Source of the DNA: an uncultured Oscillospiraceae bacterium
GTDB taxonomy: Bacteria > Bacillota > Clostridia > Oscillospirales > Oscillospiraceae
Direction of reading: 5' to 3'
DNA length: 21,007 nucleotides
NCBI GenBank assembly: GCA_902497145.1
Contig: CABVDR010000046.1
Span: 1 to 21,007, forward strand
Below are positions 1-7,543 of this stretch, one piece after another (within the stretch, counting starts at the first letter, position 1; each line of letters opens with the position of its first letter). Under the pieces are notes generated by a model. The model had not been told where the DNA came from and did no database searches. It saw nothing but the letters and a program-made list of their open reading frames with translations. The position numbers and the translations under genes were made by a program.

Positions 1-1
1 C

Positions 2-43
2 CTGCTGGCCCGGCGGCGGTACGGGTTTGGAGGTGAGGTATGA
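2..43 (+). CDS. C-terminal tail of an ABC transporter permease (partial, FecCD type)
   Basis: Only the last 13 codons of an open frame that enters from the left edge are visible, ending at a TGA at 41-43. The tail reads LLARRRYGFGGEV, a short hydrophobic end followed by an arginine cluster. This is how many FecCD-family (BtuC/FhuB-like) permeases end at the cytoplasmic face. Its stop overlaps the start codon of the next gene (ATGA at 40-43), the usual translational coupling between the permease and ATPase of an iron-siderophore or cobalamin importer. The assignment rests mainly on that neighbour, because 13 residues cannot identify a family. Confidence 0.5.
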   Translation: MLARRRYGFGGEV

Positions 44-807
44 TGGATCTTCTGGCCCGTGACCTCCAGGTCACCCTGGACAAGACTCCCATCTTGCAGG
101 GGGTGACCCTGGAGGCCAAGGCAGGGGAGCTGGTGGGGGTCATCGGCCCCAACGGCAGCGGAAAGAGCACGCTGCTGAAATGCCTCTACCGCCAGCTGAC
201 CCCCCAGCAGGGCGCGGTGTATCTGGATGGCCGGGACCTGGCGGGGGAGAGCCGCCGGGAGAGCGCGAAAAAGATCGGGGTGGTGGCCCAGCATAACGAC
301 AAGGGGTTTGACTTTACTGTTCTTGACATGGTACTCCTGGGTCGTTCCCCCCATAAAAGGGCTCTGGAGCGGGACAACGGGGAGGACTACGCCATTGCCC
401 GGCAGGCCCTGGAGCAGGTGGGGCTGGAGGAGCTGGCCCACCGCTCCATGGCCACCCTCTCTGGCGGGGAGCGGCAGCGGGTGATTCTGGCCCGTGCCCT
501 GGCCCAGCAGACCCCCTGCCTCATCCTGGACGAGCCTACCAACCATCTGGATGTGCAGTATCAGCTCCAGCTCATGGACCTTGTAAAGGAAATAAACTGT
601 ACGGTAGTGGCCGCCCTTCATGACCTGAATCTGGCGGCCATGTACTGCCAACGGCTGTATTTGCTGGAGGGGGGACGGGTGGCGGCCCAGGGTACCCCGG
701 AGGAGGTGCTCACCCCCGAGCGCATTGAGGCCGTGTACGGTGTGAGGGCAGAGGTGATCCCCGCAGCCGACGGGCGGCTGCGGGTGCTGTTTTATCCAAA
801 AAAGTAG
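40..807 (+). CDS. ABC transporter ATP-binding protein, iron-siderophore/cobalamin (FecE/BtuD-like) type
   Basis: Cytoplasmic ATPase that would power import of an iron chelate, haem or cobalamin through a FecCD-type permease. The 255-residue protein has all nucleotide-binding motifs: Walker A GPNGSGKST at residues 36-44, Q-loop Gln84, signature LSGGERQ at 140-146, Walker B LILDEPTNHLD from 161, and switch His194 in ALHDLNLAA. The LDEPTNHLDVQ and ALHDLNLAA wording is characteristic of the FecE/FhuC/BtuD branch. A ribosome binding site, GGAGGTGAGG at 29-38, precedes two adjacent ATGs at 40 and 43; the second has the more usual spacing, so the protein may start one codon later. The gene overlaps the permease stop by ATGA and closes an operon that begins outside the window. 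The substrate cannot be told from the sequence. Confidence 0.93.
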   Translation: MMDLLARDLQVTLDKTPILQGVTLEAKAGELVGVIGPNGSGKSTLLKCLYRQLTPQQGAVYLDGRDLAGESRRESAKKIGVVAQHNDKGFDFTVLDMVLLGRSPHKRALERDNGEDYAIARQALEQVGLEELAHRSMATLSGGERQRVILARALAQQTPCLILDEPTNHLDVQYQLQLMDLVKEINCTVVAALHDLNLAAMYCQRLYLLEGGRVAAQGTPEEVLTPERIEAVYGVRAEVIPAADGRLRVLFYPKK

Positions 808-815
808 AGATTTTC

Positions 816-844
816 TTGCAAAATAGCAGGAAATATAGTATCAT
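816..844 (+). promoter_or_regulatory. Putative sigma-A promoter for the small membrane protein gene
   Basis: TTGCAA at 816-821 and TATCAT at 839-844 are separated by 17 bp. The -10 box matches consensus at five of six positions; the -35 is weaker at four of six. It lies in the AT-rich gap after the ABC ATPase gene, about 75 bp before the next start codon. Confidence 0.45.
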
Positions 845-917
845 AAGGGTGCATCCAAGTGTTTCTGACCGCAGACCAGGAAAGCGTGTGTTTCCCGTGC
901 CAAGGAGGTTGAAAACC

Positions 918-1427
918 ATGCAGATGACCATGAGCAAAAGACGATTTGTCCTCATCCTGATCCTCACCGCCGTGCTGTCCATGGTGGTGCTGGGGGTGTT
1001 TCTCTACTACGGCTCCGCCTACCAGAAGGCCCGGCAGGGGCTCAAGTCCTATGACGCCCTGATCGCCTTCCAAAACGGAACGCTGAAGCTGGAGGACACA
1101 GTGGAGGACGTCCAGGTATACGGCGGGTCGGGGTACTGGGTCTATGTCCAGGGGGATTATGTGATCCAGGCCACGGATGAGCACACCGGATGTACCCAGC
1201 TGTTCCAGAATGGGATTCTCCAGGCCGTTACCACGGCCCCGCCCATGAGGGAAGCAGTGCGTCTTTGTACCCCCTTTGACCCACCGTTCAGCTTCACCCT
1301 CCGCGTGCGCTCTCAGGAGGAGACCGACAAAATTTCTGCCGCAATCCAGGAGCAGGGGAGCGCCTATCTGAGAGAAAATGACTTCGATTATATTCTCATT
1401 GACAACAGAAATCCGGTGATTTTGTAA
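918..1427 (+). CDS. Hypothetical protein with one N-terminal transmembrane segment
   Basis: I do not recognise this 169-residue protein. It starts with a short basic stretch (SKRR around residues 6-9) and one strongly hydrophobic helix at about residues 10-31. The remaining 135 residues are soluble and mixed in character, so the protein is probably anchored in the membrane with its C-terminal domain outside. No lipobox is visible. The frame is open further upstream, but ATG 918 is chosen because AAGGAGG at 902-908 sits 9 nt before it. The gene stands alone: a promoter-like sequence precedes it and the trp promoter begins 68 bp after it. No clear intrinsic terminator follows. Base composition resembles the neighbours. 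Confidence 0.7.
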   Translation: MQMTMSKRRFVLILILTAVLSMVVLGVFLYYGSAYQKARQGLKSYDALIAFQNGTLKLEDTVEDVQVYGGSGYWVYVQGDYVIQATDEHTGCTQLFQNGILQAVTTAPPMREAVRLCTPFDPPFSFTLRVRSQEETDKISAAIQEQGSAYLRENDFDYILIDNRNPVIL

Positions 1428-1494
1428 CTTTATTATGGGATTGATGTGCCCCAGACCGCCGAGGCAAGCTGCGAAAAAATATTTGCCTCCCGCC

Positions 1495-1523
1495 TTGACA
1501 AACAGATTGTTTTGTGCTAGGAT
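1495..1523 (+). promoter_or_regulatory. Sigma-A promoter of the trp operon
   Basis: TTGACA (1495-1500) is a perfect -35. TAGGAT (1518-1523) follows after exactly 17 bp, and a TG at 1515-1516 makes an extended -10. Transcription would start near 1530, just before the first stem of the T-box leader. Confidence 0.8.
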
Positions 1524-1544
1524 ACAGAAAATTTCATTTAGCTA

Positions 1545-1825
1545 AACCGTTGAAGCGGAGATAACGGCAGGTATGCCTTTCCAGAGAGTCCGGGGTGCTG
1601 CGATCCGGGCATGAAACAGCCTGTCAAATGGACCGCTGAGGGTGCAGTCAAATGTGGGGCTTCTCACAGAGTATTCTGCAACGCGTGGGCATGCGTCAGT
1701 TGCCGGGGATATGTTGGTATCCCGCCAAGGGCATAGGATCGTTCCTATGAAGCAAGGTGGCACCGCGGATAAGTTTTTTATTCGTCCTTGACAGAAGAGA
1801 GCATTCTGTCAAGGACGATTTTTTA
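1545..1825 (+). promoter_or_regulatory. Tryptophan-type T-box leader of the trp operon
   Basis: This is a cis-acting leader that reads tRNA charging. The T-box sequence AAGGTGGCACCGCGG lies at 1754-1768. Stem I closes with AGCGG (1554-1558) pairing CCGCT (1633-1637). The specifier loop carries AGATAA on its 5' side and AAATGGA on its 3' side, putting the specifier UGG (Trp) at 1629-1631, followed by the usual purine. GGCAGG (1566-1571) pairs with CCTGTC (1620-1625) above the loop. A stem III-like hairpin sits at 1706-1723. The T-box bulge reads UGGC, whose last base would pair with discriminator G, as expected for tRNA-Trp. Uncharged tRNA-Trp should stabilise the antiterminator (GCAAGG near 1752 with CCTTG near 1786) and let transcription run into trpE. 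Confidence 0.93.
1783..1824 (+). terminator. T-box-controlled terminator before trpE
   Basis: A perfect 14-bp stem (1783-1796 with 1804-1817) with a 7-nt loop is followed by a T-rich run, ATTTTTTATTTT. Its 5' arm contains CGTCCTTG, which would also pair with the T-box region, so terminator and antiterminator exclude each other. Confidence 0.93.
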
Positions 1826-1883
1826 TTTTCCTTGGCAGGGTGCAGGCCGCAACTGTGAGTTTCCTGCAAGGAGGGTAAACGAA

Positions 1884-3350
1884 ATGCAAATGAAACCGTC
1901 CCTTTCCACCGTCCAAGAGCTGGCCGCCACAGGGCAGTACAAGGTGCTCCCCGTCAGCTGTGAGATCCTCTCCGACTTCATCACCCCCATCGAGGCCCTG
2001 CGGGTACTCAAGCAGGTGTCCACCCACTGCTACCTGCTGGAGTCGGTGGCTGAGCATGAAAAGTGGGGCCGCTACACCTTCCTGGGCTACGACCCCAAGC
2101 TGGAGATCACCTGTCTGGACGGGCAGATGAAGGCGGGGAACATCCGCCTCACCACCCAGGATCCCTCCCAGGTGCTGCGTCAGATTCTGGCCGACTACAA
2201 GAGTCCCCGCTTTGACGACCTGCCCTCCTTCACCGGCGGGCTGGTGGGCTACTTCTCTTACGACTACCTGGGGTACAGCGAGCCCGCCGTCCGGGTGCCG
2301 GTGCAGGACACCGAGTCCTTCCAGGACCTGGACTTAATGCTCTTTGACAAGGTCATCGCCTTTGATAACTTCCGGCAGACCATCATCCTGATCGTCAACA
2401 TGTCTCTGGACGACCCGGAGACCAACTACCGCAAGGCGGTGCTGGAGCTGGAGCAGATGGCCCAGCTGCTCCGCACCGGGCAGCGCAAACAGGAGCCCGC
2501 CGGGCGGCTGCTGGGGGAGGTGACCCCACTCTTTGACAAGGATACCTACTGCGGCATGGTGGAGCGGGCCAAGCACTTTATCCGGGAGGGAGACATCTTC
2601 CAGATCGTGCTGTCCAACCGCCTCAGCGCCCCCTTTGAGGGGAGTCTCTTGAACACCTACCGGGTGCTGCGCACCCTGAATCCGTCCCCCTACATGTTCT
2701 ACTTCTCGGGAACCGACGTGGAGGTGGCGGGTGCCTCTCCCGAAACCCTGGTGAAGCTGGAAAACGGGGTGCTGCACACCTTCCCATTGGCGGGAACCCG
2801 CCCCCGGGGCAAGACGGAGGAGGAGGACCGAGCCTTGGAGGAAGGCCTGCTGTCTGACACCAAGGAGCTGGCCGAGCACGACATGCTGGTGGACCTTGGC
2901 CGCAATGACTTGGGCAAAATCAGCAAGTTTGGCTCCGTGCAGGTGGAGCAGCTTCACTCCATCGAGCGCTTCTCCCACGTTATGCACATCGGCTCCACCA
3001 TCCGGGGGGAGCTGGCCGATGGAAAGGACGCCCTGGACGCCGTGGCGGCGGTGCTTCCCGCCGGAACCCTCTCCGGGGCTCCGAAAATTCGGGCCTGTCA
3101 GCTCATCGGGGAGCTGGAGAACAACAAGCGGGGCATCTACGGCGGGGCCATCGGATATCTGGACTTTACCGGCAACATGGACACCTGCATCGCCATCCGC
3201 ATCGCCTACAAGAAGAACGGCACCGTGTTCGTCCGCAGCGGGGCGGGCATCGTGGCCGACTCCGTACCGGAGAAGGAATATCAGGAGTGCATCAACAAGG
3301 CCCAGGCCGTGGTCAACGCCCTGAAGCGGGCCGGGGAGGTGGAAGCATGA
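1884..3350 (+). CDS. trpE: Anthranilate synthase component I
   Basis: Uses chorismate and ammonia from TrpG to make anthranilate, the first committed step of tryptophan synthesis, in the cytoplasm. The 488-residue protein has the N-terminal regulatory half with LLES at 51-54, the known site where tryptophan binds for feedback inhibition. The C-terminal chorismate-binding half carries PLAGTRPRG at 301-309, the DLGRNDLGK region near 337-345, LPAGTLSGAPK at 391-401 and VRSGAGIVADS at 450-460. The start at 1884 follows AAGGAGGG (1868-1875). An in-frame start farther upstream would lie inside the T-box terminator and is rejected. The stop overlaps the trpG start (ATGA at 3347-3350). Control is by the T-box leader, probably plus feedback inhibition through LLES. 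Being separate from TrpG and carrying LLES favours TrpE over the related PabB. Confidence 0.97.
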   Translation: MQMKPSLSTVQELAATGQYKVLPVSCEILSDFITPIEALRVLKQVSTHCYLLESVAEHEKWGRYTFLGYDPKLEITCLDGQMKAGNIRLTTQDPSQVLRQILADYKSPRFDDLPSFTGGLVGYFSYDYLGYSEPAVRVPVQDTESFQDLDLMLFDKVIAFDNFRQTIILIVNMSLDDPETNYRKAVLELEQMAQLLRTGQRKQEPAGRLLGEVTPLFDKDTYCGMVERAKHFIREGDIFQIVLSNRLSAPFEGSLLNTYRVLRTLNPSPYMFYFSGTDVEVAGASPETLVKLENGVLHTFPLAGTRPRGKTEEEDRALEEGLLSDTKELAEHDMLVDLGRNDLGKISKFGSVQVEQLHSIERFSHVMHIGSTIRGELADGKDALDAVAAVLPAGTLSGAPKIRACQLIGELENNKRGIYGGAIGYLDFTGNMDTCIAIRIAYKKNGTVFVRSGAGIVADSVPEKEYQECINKAQAVVNALKRAGEVEA

Positions 3351-3916
3351 TTTTGCTCATCGACAACTACGACAGCTTCTCCTATAACCTCTATCAGCTG
3401 GTGGGGGAGCTCCAGCCGGAGATTCAGGTCATCCGCAACGACCAGTATACGGTGGACGAGATCCGGGCCATGGCCCCCAGCCATATCATTCTCTCCCCCG
3501 GGCCGGGACGGCCGGAGGACGCGGGAGTCACCATGGAGGCGGTCACAGCCCTGGGGCAGGACATTCCCATCCTGGGGGTGTGCCTGGGGCACCAGGCCAT
3601 CTGCGCCGCCTTCGGCGGGGTGGTCACTTACGCCAAACAGCTCATGCACGGCAAGCAGTCCCAGGTGACCTTCGATCCTGACTGCCCCCTGTTCCGGGGA
3701 GTGCCCAGTCCCGCTCCGGTGGCCCGGTACCACTCCCTGGCCGCCGACCCGGACACCCTGCCGGACTGCCTGAAGGTGACCGCCCGTACCACGGAGGGGG
3801 AGGTTATGGCGGTGCAGCACCGCAGCCGCCCCATCTACGGCGTCCAGTTCCACCCGGAATCCATCTTGACGCCCGACGGAAAAACCATGCTGAGAAACTT
3901 CTTGGAGGAGAGATAA
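3347..3916 (+). CDS. trpG: Anthranilate synthase component II, glutamine amidotransferase
   Basis: Class I glutamine amidotransferase that supplies ammonia to TrpE. The 189-residue protein begins with LIDNYDSFSYN, the family hallmark. It has the oxyanion motif SPGPGRPEDAG at 50-60, nucleophile Cys79 in GVCLGHQA, and the His169/Glu171 pair in QFHPES, so the catalytic triad is complete. ATG 3347 overlaps the trpE stop by 4 nt, which fixes the start and couples translation of the two subunits. In some Firmicutes one amidotransferase serves both anthranilate and 4-aminobenzoate synthases. No pabB is visible here, so double use cannot be judged. Confidence 0.97.
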   Translation: MILLIDNYDSFSYNLYQLVGELQPEIQVIRNDQYTVDEIRAMAPSHIILSPGPGRPEDAGVTMEAVTALGQDIPILGVCLGHQAICAAFGGVVTYAKQLMHGKQSQVTFDPDCPLFRGVPSPAPVARYHSLAADPDTLPDCLKVTARTTEGEVMAVQHRSRPIYGVQFHPESILTPDGKTMLRNFLEER

Positions 3917-3919
3917 GCC

Positions 3920-4951
3920 ATGATTAAAGAAGCCATTGTCAAAATTGTCAGCAAAGGGGACCTCTCCTACGACGAGGCCTACGCCGTGATGAACGAAATT
4001 ATGAGCGGGGAGACCACCCCCACCCAGAACGCCGCTTTCCTGGCGGCCCTCTCCACCAAGAGCGCCCGGGCGGAGACCACCGACGAGATTGCCGGCTGCG
4101 CCGCCGCCATGCGGGACCACGCCACCAAGGTAGAGACCGGGATGGAGCTCTTTGAGATCGTGGGAACCGGCGGCGACAACGCCCACAGCTTCAATATATC
4201 CACCACCTCCGCCCTGGTGGCGGCGGCAGGCGGGGTGAAGGTGGCCAAGCACGGCAACCGGGCCGCCTCCTCCCAGTGCGGAACCGCCGACTGCCTGGAG
4301 GCTTTGGGGGTAAACATCCAGCAGAGCCCGGAGAAGTGCGTGGAGCTGCTGCATGAGGTGGGCATGTGCTTCTTCTTCGCCCAGAAGTACCACACCTCCA
4401 TGAAGTACGTGGGGGCCATCCGCAAGGAGCTGGGCTTCCGCACCGTCTTTAATATTCTGGGCCCCCTTACCAACCCCGGCACCCCATCTATGCAGCTGTT
4501 GGGGGTGTATGACGATTACCTGGTGCAACCCCTGGCCCAGGTGCTCATCAGCCTGAGGGTGCGCCGGGGCATGGTGGTCTACGGGCAGGATAAGCTGGAC
4601 GAAATCTCCCTCAGCGCCCCCACCACCGTGTGCGAAATTAAGGACGGGTGGTTCAAGAGCCGGGTCATCACCCCGGAGGAGTTCGGCTTTGCCCGCTGCA
4701 CCCGGGAGGATTTGAAGGGGGGCACCTCCGCGGAGAACGCCGCCATCACCCGGGCCATCCTCAGCGGGGAGCGGGGCCACAAGCGAAACGCCGTCCTCCT
4801 CAATGCTGGGGCGGCCCTGTACATTGCCGGAAAGGCGGACACCATGAAGGACGGCGTGGCCCTGGCCGGGGAGCTCATTGACTCCGGTGCGGCCACCCGC
4901 ACCCTGGAGAAGCTGATCGCCGTGAGCAACCGGGAGGTGAAGACAGCATGA
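3920..4951 (+). CDS. trpD: Anthranilate phosphoribosyltransferase
   Basis: Transfers the phosphoribosyl group of PRPP to anthranilate. The 343-residue length is normal for the family. The PRPP-binding glycine loop GTGGD is at residues 82-86, followed by FNIST and the KHGNR motif at 110-114. FNILGPLTNP, conserved in this fold, lies near residue 176. The start lies 3 nt after the trpG stop, with GGAGGAGAG at 3904-3912 as ribosome binding site inside the end of trpG. The stop overlaps trpC by ATGA (4948-4951). It is a stand-alone enzyme, not fused to trpG as in enterobacteria. Confidence 0.97.
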   Translation: MIKEAIVKIVSKGDLSYDEAYAVMNEIMSGETTPTQNAAFLAALSTKSARAETTDEIAGCAAAMRDHATKVETGMELFEIVGTGGDNAHSFNISTTSALVAAAGGVKVAKHGNRAASSQCGTADCLEALGVNIQQSPEKCVELLHEVGMCFFFAQKYHTSMKYVGAIRKELGFRTVFNILGPLTNPGTPSMQLLGVYDDYLVQPLAQVLISLRVRRGMVVYGQDKLDEISLSAPTTVCEIKDGWFKSRVITPEEFGFARCTREDLKGGTSAENAAITRAILSGERGHKRNAVLLNAGAALYIAGKADTMKDGVALAGELIDSGAATRTLEKLIAVSNREVKTA

Positions 4952-5751
4952 CCATTCTGGAACAGCTGGCCGACCACGCCCGGGCACGGGTGGCGGCGGC
5001 GAAAGAGAAGGCCCCTCTGGAGGACCTTCGAGCCCAGTGCCGGTCGCTGGAGCGAACCCTGGGCCGGGGGCAGGGGAGAGAGCGCTTCCAGAAAGCCCTG
5101 AGCAAGCCGGGGCTGTCCTTCCTGTGTGAGCTGAAAAAGGCGTCCCCCTCCAAGGGGCTCATCGACCCGGAGTTTCCCTATCTGGACATTGCAGCAGACT
5201 ACCAGGCCGCCGGGGCGGACGCCATCTCCTGCCTCACCGAACCCAAGTGGTTCCTGGGCTCGGATGACATTTTCCGCCGGGTGCGGCAGACCGTGTCCCT
5301 GCCCATGCTGCGCAAGGACTTTACCGTAGATCCCTACCAGATCTACGAGGCGCGCCTCATGGGGGCCGACTGTGTGCTGCTCATCTGCGCCCTGCTGGAC
5401 ACCCAGACCTTACGGGAGTACCTGAAGCTGTGCGAGGAGCTGGGGGTGGCCGCCCTGGTGGAGACCCACGACGAGGACGAGGTCCGCTCCGCCCTGGCGG
5501 CGGGGGCCACCATCCTGGGGGTGAACAACCGCAACCTCAAGGACTTCTCCGTAGACTTCCAGAACGCCAAGCGGCTGCGGGATTTCATTCCGCCGGATGT
5601 GCTCTACGTGGCCGAGTCGGGGGTAAGCGGCCCCCAGGACGTGGCCGAGCTGAAGGCGGTGGGGGCGGATGCAGTGCTCATCGGGGAGACCCTCATGCGT
5701 GCCCCCAACAAGCGGGCCATGCTGGCCCGGCTCCGGGAGGCGGCCCAATGA
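4948..5751 (+). CDS. trpC: Indole-3-glycerol phosphate synthase
   Basis: Closes the indole ring of CdRP to give indole-3-glycerol phosphate. The 267-residue TIM barrel has the expected catalytic residues: Glu61 and Lys63 in CELKKASPSKG, Lys123 in MLRKDF, Glu172 in LVETH, Asn193 in VNNRNL, and Glu223/Ser224 in VAESGVSG. A phosphate-binding GADAVLIGE sits near residues 239-247. It overlaps the gene before it and the gene after it by 4 nt each. It is not fused to trpF, unlike the E. coli arrangement. Confidence 0.97.
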   Translation: MTILEQLADHARARVAAAKEKAPLEDLRAQCRSLERTLGRGQGRERFQKALSKPGLSFLCELKKASPSKGLIDPEFPYLDIAADYQAAGADAISCLTEPKWFLGSDDIFRRVRQTVSLPMLRKDFTVDPYQIYEARLMGADCVLLICALLDTQTLREYLKLCEELGVAALVETHDEDEVRSALAAGATILGVNNRNLKDFSVDFQNAKRLRDFIPPDVLYVAESGVSGPQDVAELKAVGADAVLIGETLMRAPNKRAMLARLREAAQ

Positions 5752-6356
5752 CGAAAATCAAGCTGTGCGGCCTCACCCGTCCGGAGGACATCGCCGCTGC
5801 CAACACCTTGGAGCCGGATTTTGTGGGCTTTGTCTTTGCTCCGAAAAGCCGCCGGTATGTTACCGGGGAGCAAGCCCAGATGCTCCGAAAACAGCTCTCC
5901 TCCGCCATCCAGGCGGTGGGGGTGTTTGTGGACGAGGAACCGGAGCAGGTGGCCGCCCTGCTGGAGGCGGGGGTGATCGACTTGGCCCAGCTCCACGGCA
6001 GGGAGGACGAGGACTACCTGAAGCGGTTGCGGGCTTTGACCGGAAAGCCTATCATCCAGGCCTTTCCGGTCAAAACCCCAACAGACCTGGAGCGGGCCCA
6101 GTCCAGCTCAGCGGACTATATTCTGCTGGACTCCGGGGCCGGAACAGGAATCCCCTTCGACTGGGCACTATTAACAAGCGTCCGCCGCCCCTACTTTTTG
6201 GCGGGGGGACTGGGGCCGGACAACGTGGCCCAGGCCATTCGATTTCTCCATCCCTGGGGGGTGGATGTGAGCTCCGGCATTGAGACCGGAGGCATGAAAG
6301 ATTTTCATAAAATGGCGGCCTTTGTGGCCGCGGTACGAAAGGAAGAGAAGGTATGA
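5748..6356 (+). CDS. trpF: Phosphoribosylanthranilate isomerase
   Basis: Amadori isomerisation of PRA to CdRP, a 202-residue monofunctional TIM barrel. Cys7 in KLCGLTRPED is the conserved general base and Asp128 in ILLDSGAGTG the general acid; the phosphate-gripping GVDVSSGIET segment is at 171-180. A longer open frame exists upstream, but ATG 5748 is chosen because it overlaps the trpC stop (ATGA), puts the family motif at the N-terminus and gives the usual length. Its own stop overlaps trpB by ATGA. The order in the operon (C before F) is the reverse of the order in which the enzymes act. Confidence 0.96.
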   Translation: MTKIKLCGLTRPEDIAAANTLEPDFVGFVFAPKSRRYVTGEQAQMLRKQLSSAIQAVGVFVDEEPEQVAALLEAGVIDLAQLHGREDEDYLKRLRALTGKPIIQAFPVKTPTDLERAQSSSADYILLDSGAGTGIPFDWALLTSVRRPYFLAGGLGPDNVAQAIRFLHPWGVDVSSGIETGGMKDFHKMAAFVAAVRKEEKV

Positions 6357-7543
6357 CAAATCCCAAGGGCCGCTTCGGGATCCACGGGGGACAGTACATC
6401 CCCGAGACCCTGATGAATGCGGTAATCGAACTGGAGGAGGCCTACGAGCACTACAAAAAGGACCCGGAGTTTAACCGGGAACTGACCGAGCTGCTCAACG
6501 AGTATGCCGGGCGGCCCTCCCGGCTGTACTACGCCCAAAAGATGACCCAGAACCTGGGCGGCGCGAAAATCTACCTGAAGCGGGAGGACCTCAATCACAC
6601 CGGGGCCCATAAAATCAACAACGTCCTGGGGCAGGCTCTGCTGGCCAAGAAGATGGGCAAAACCCGCCTCATCGCGGAGACCGGGGCGGGGCAGCACGGG
6701 GTGGCCACCGCCACCGCCGCCGCCCTCATGGGCATGGAGTGCGTGGTGTTCATGGGGGAGGAGGACACTGTCCGCCAGGCCCTGAACGTGTACCGCATGC
6801 GCCTGCTGGGGGCCACGGTGGTGCCTGTCACCACCGGCACCGCCACCTTGAAGGACGCCGTGTCTGAGGCCATGCGGGAGTGGACCTCCCGCATCTCCGA
6901 CACCCACTACTGTCTGGGCTCGGTGATGGGGCCCCACCCGTTCCCCACCATCGTGCGGGACTTCCAGGCCGTTATTTCCAAGGAAATCAAAGAGCAGATG
7001 CTGGCCAAGGAGGGCCGCCTGCCAGACGCCGTGGTGGCCTGCGTGGGGGGCGGCTCCAACGCCATCGGCAGTTTTTATCACTTTATTAACGACAAGCAGG
7101 TGCGGCTCATCGGCTGCGAGGCAGCCGGCCGGGGCATCGACACCTTTGAGACGGCGGCCACCGTCAACACCGGCCGCCTAGGGATCTTCCACGGCATGAA
7201 GTCCTACTTCTGCCAGGACGAGTACGGCCAGATCGCTCCCGTCTACTCCATCTCCGCCGGGCTGGACTACCCCGGCGTGGGTCCGGAGCACGCCTATCTC
7301 CACGACATCGGCCGGGCGGAGTACGTCCCCGTCACCGATGACGAGGCGGTGGACGCCTTTGAGTACCTGGCCCGCACCGAGGGCATCATCCCGGCCATCG
7401 AGTCGGCCCACGCGGTGGCCTATGCCATGAAATTGGCCCCCACCATGCAGAAAGACCAGATCCTGGTCATCACCATCTCGGGCCGGGGGGACAAGGACTG
7501 CGCCGCCATCGCCCGTTACAGAGGGGAGGATATCCATGAGTAA
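6353..7543 (+). CDS. trpB: Tryptophan synthase beta chain
   Basis: PLP enzyme that condenses indole with serine to tryptophan, in an alpha2-beta2 complex with TrpA. In this 396-residue protein Lys87, in HTGAHKINN, is the PLP Schiff-base lysine, and Glu109 in AETGAGQHG is the catalytic glutamate. Both fall at the same numbers as in Salmonella TrpB. The phosphate-binding GGGSNAIG motif is present, and GRGDKD lies near the C-terminus. The sequence is of the standard TrpB1 kind. It overlaps trpF by 4 nt and trpA by 8 nt, so the two synthase subunits should be made together. Confidence 0.98.
   Translation: MTNPKGRFGIHGGQYIPETLMNAVIELEEAYEHYKKDPEFNRELTELLNEYAGRPSRLYYAQKMTQNLGGAKIYLKREDLNHTGAHKINNVLGQALLAKKMGKTRLIAETGAGQHGVATATAAALMGMECVVFMGEEDTVRQALNVYRMRLLGATVVPVTTGTATLKDAVSEAMREWTSRISDTHYCLGSVMGPHPFPTIVRDFQAVISKEIKEQMLAKEGRLPDAVVACVGGGSNAIGSFYHFINDKQVRLIGCEAAGRGIDTFETAATVNTGRLGIFHGMKSYFCQDEYGQIAPVYSISAGLDYPGVGPEHAYLHDIGRAEYVPVTDDEAVDAFEYLARTEGIIPAIESAHAVAYAMKLAPTMQKDQILVITISGRGDKDCAAIARYRGEDIHE

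Noticed and set aside
1461..1489. Hairpin GAGGCAA/TTGCCTC after the small membrane protein gene
   Set aside because: Only 7 bp, with a 15-nt loop holding the A run and no T run after the stem, so it is not called a terminator.
1530..1880. Leader peptide attenuator for trp
   Set aside because: No short ORF with tandem Trp codons and a ribosome binding site is present; all elements fit a T-box.
3281..4987. Long minus-strand open frame of 568 codons across trpG and trpD
   Set aside because: It lies opposite well-identified trp genes, is rich in Gly, His and Leu as expected of an antisense shadow of GC-rich coding DNA, and has no ribosome binding site or recognisable domain.
5430..6356. Extended 308-residue reading of TrpF
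   Set aside because: The added N-terminal part is an out-of-frame reading of trpC with a Gly/Arg-rich sequence; the isomerase begins at 5748.
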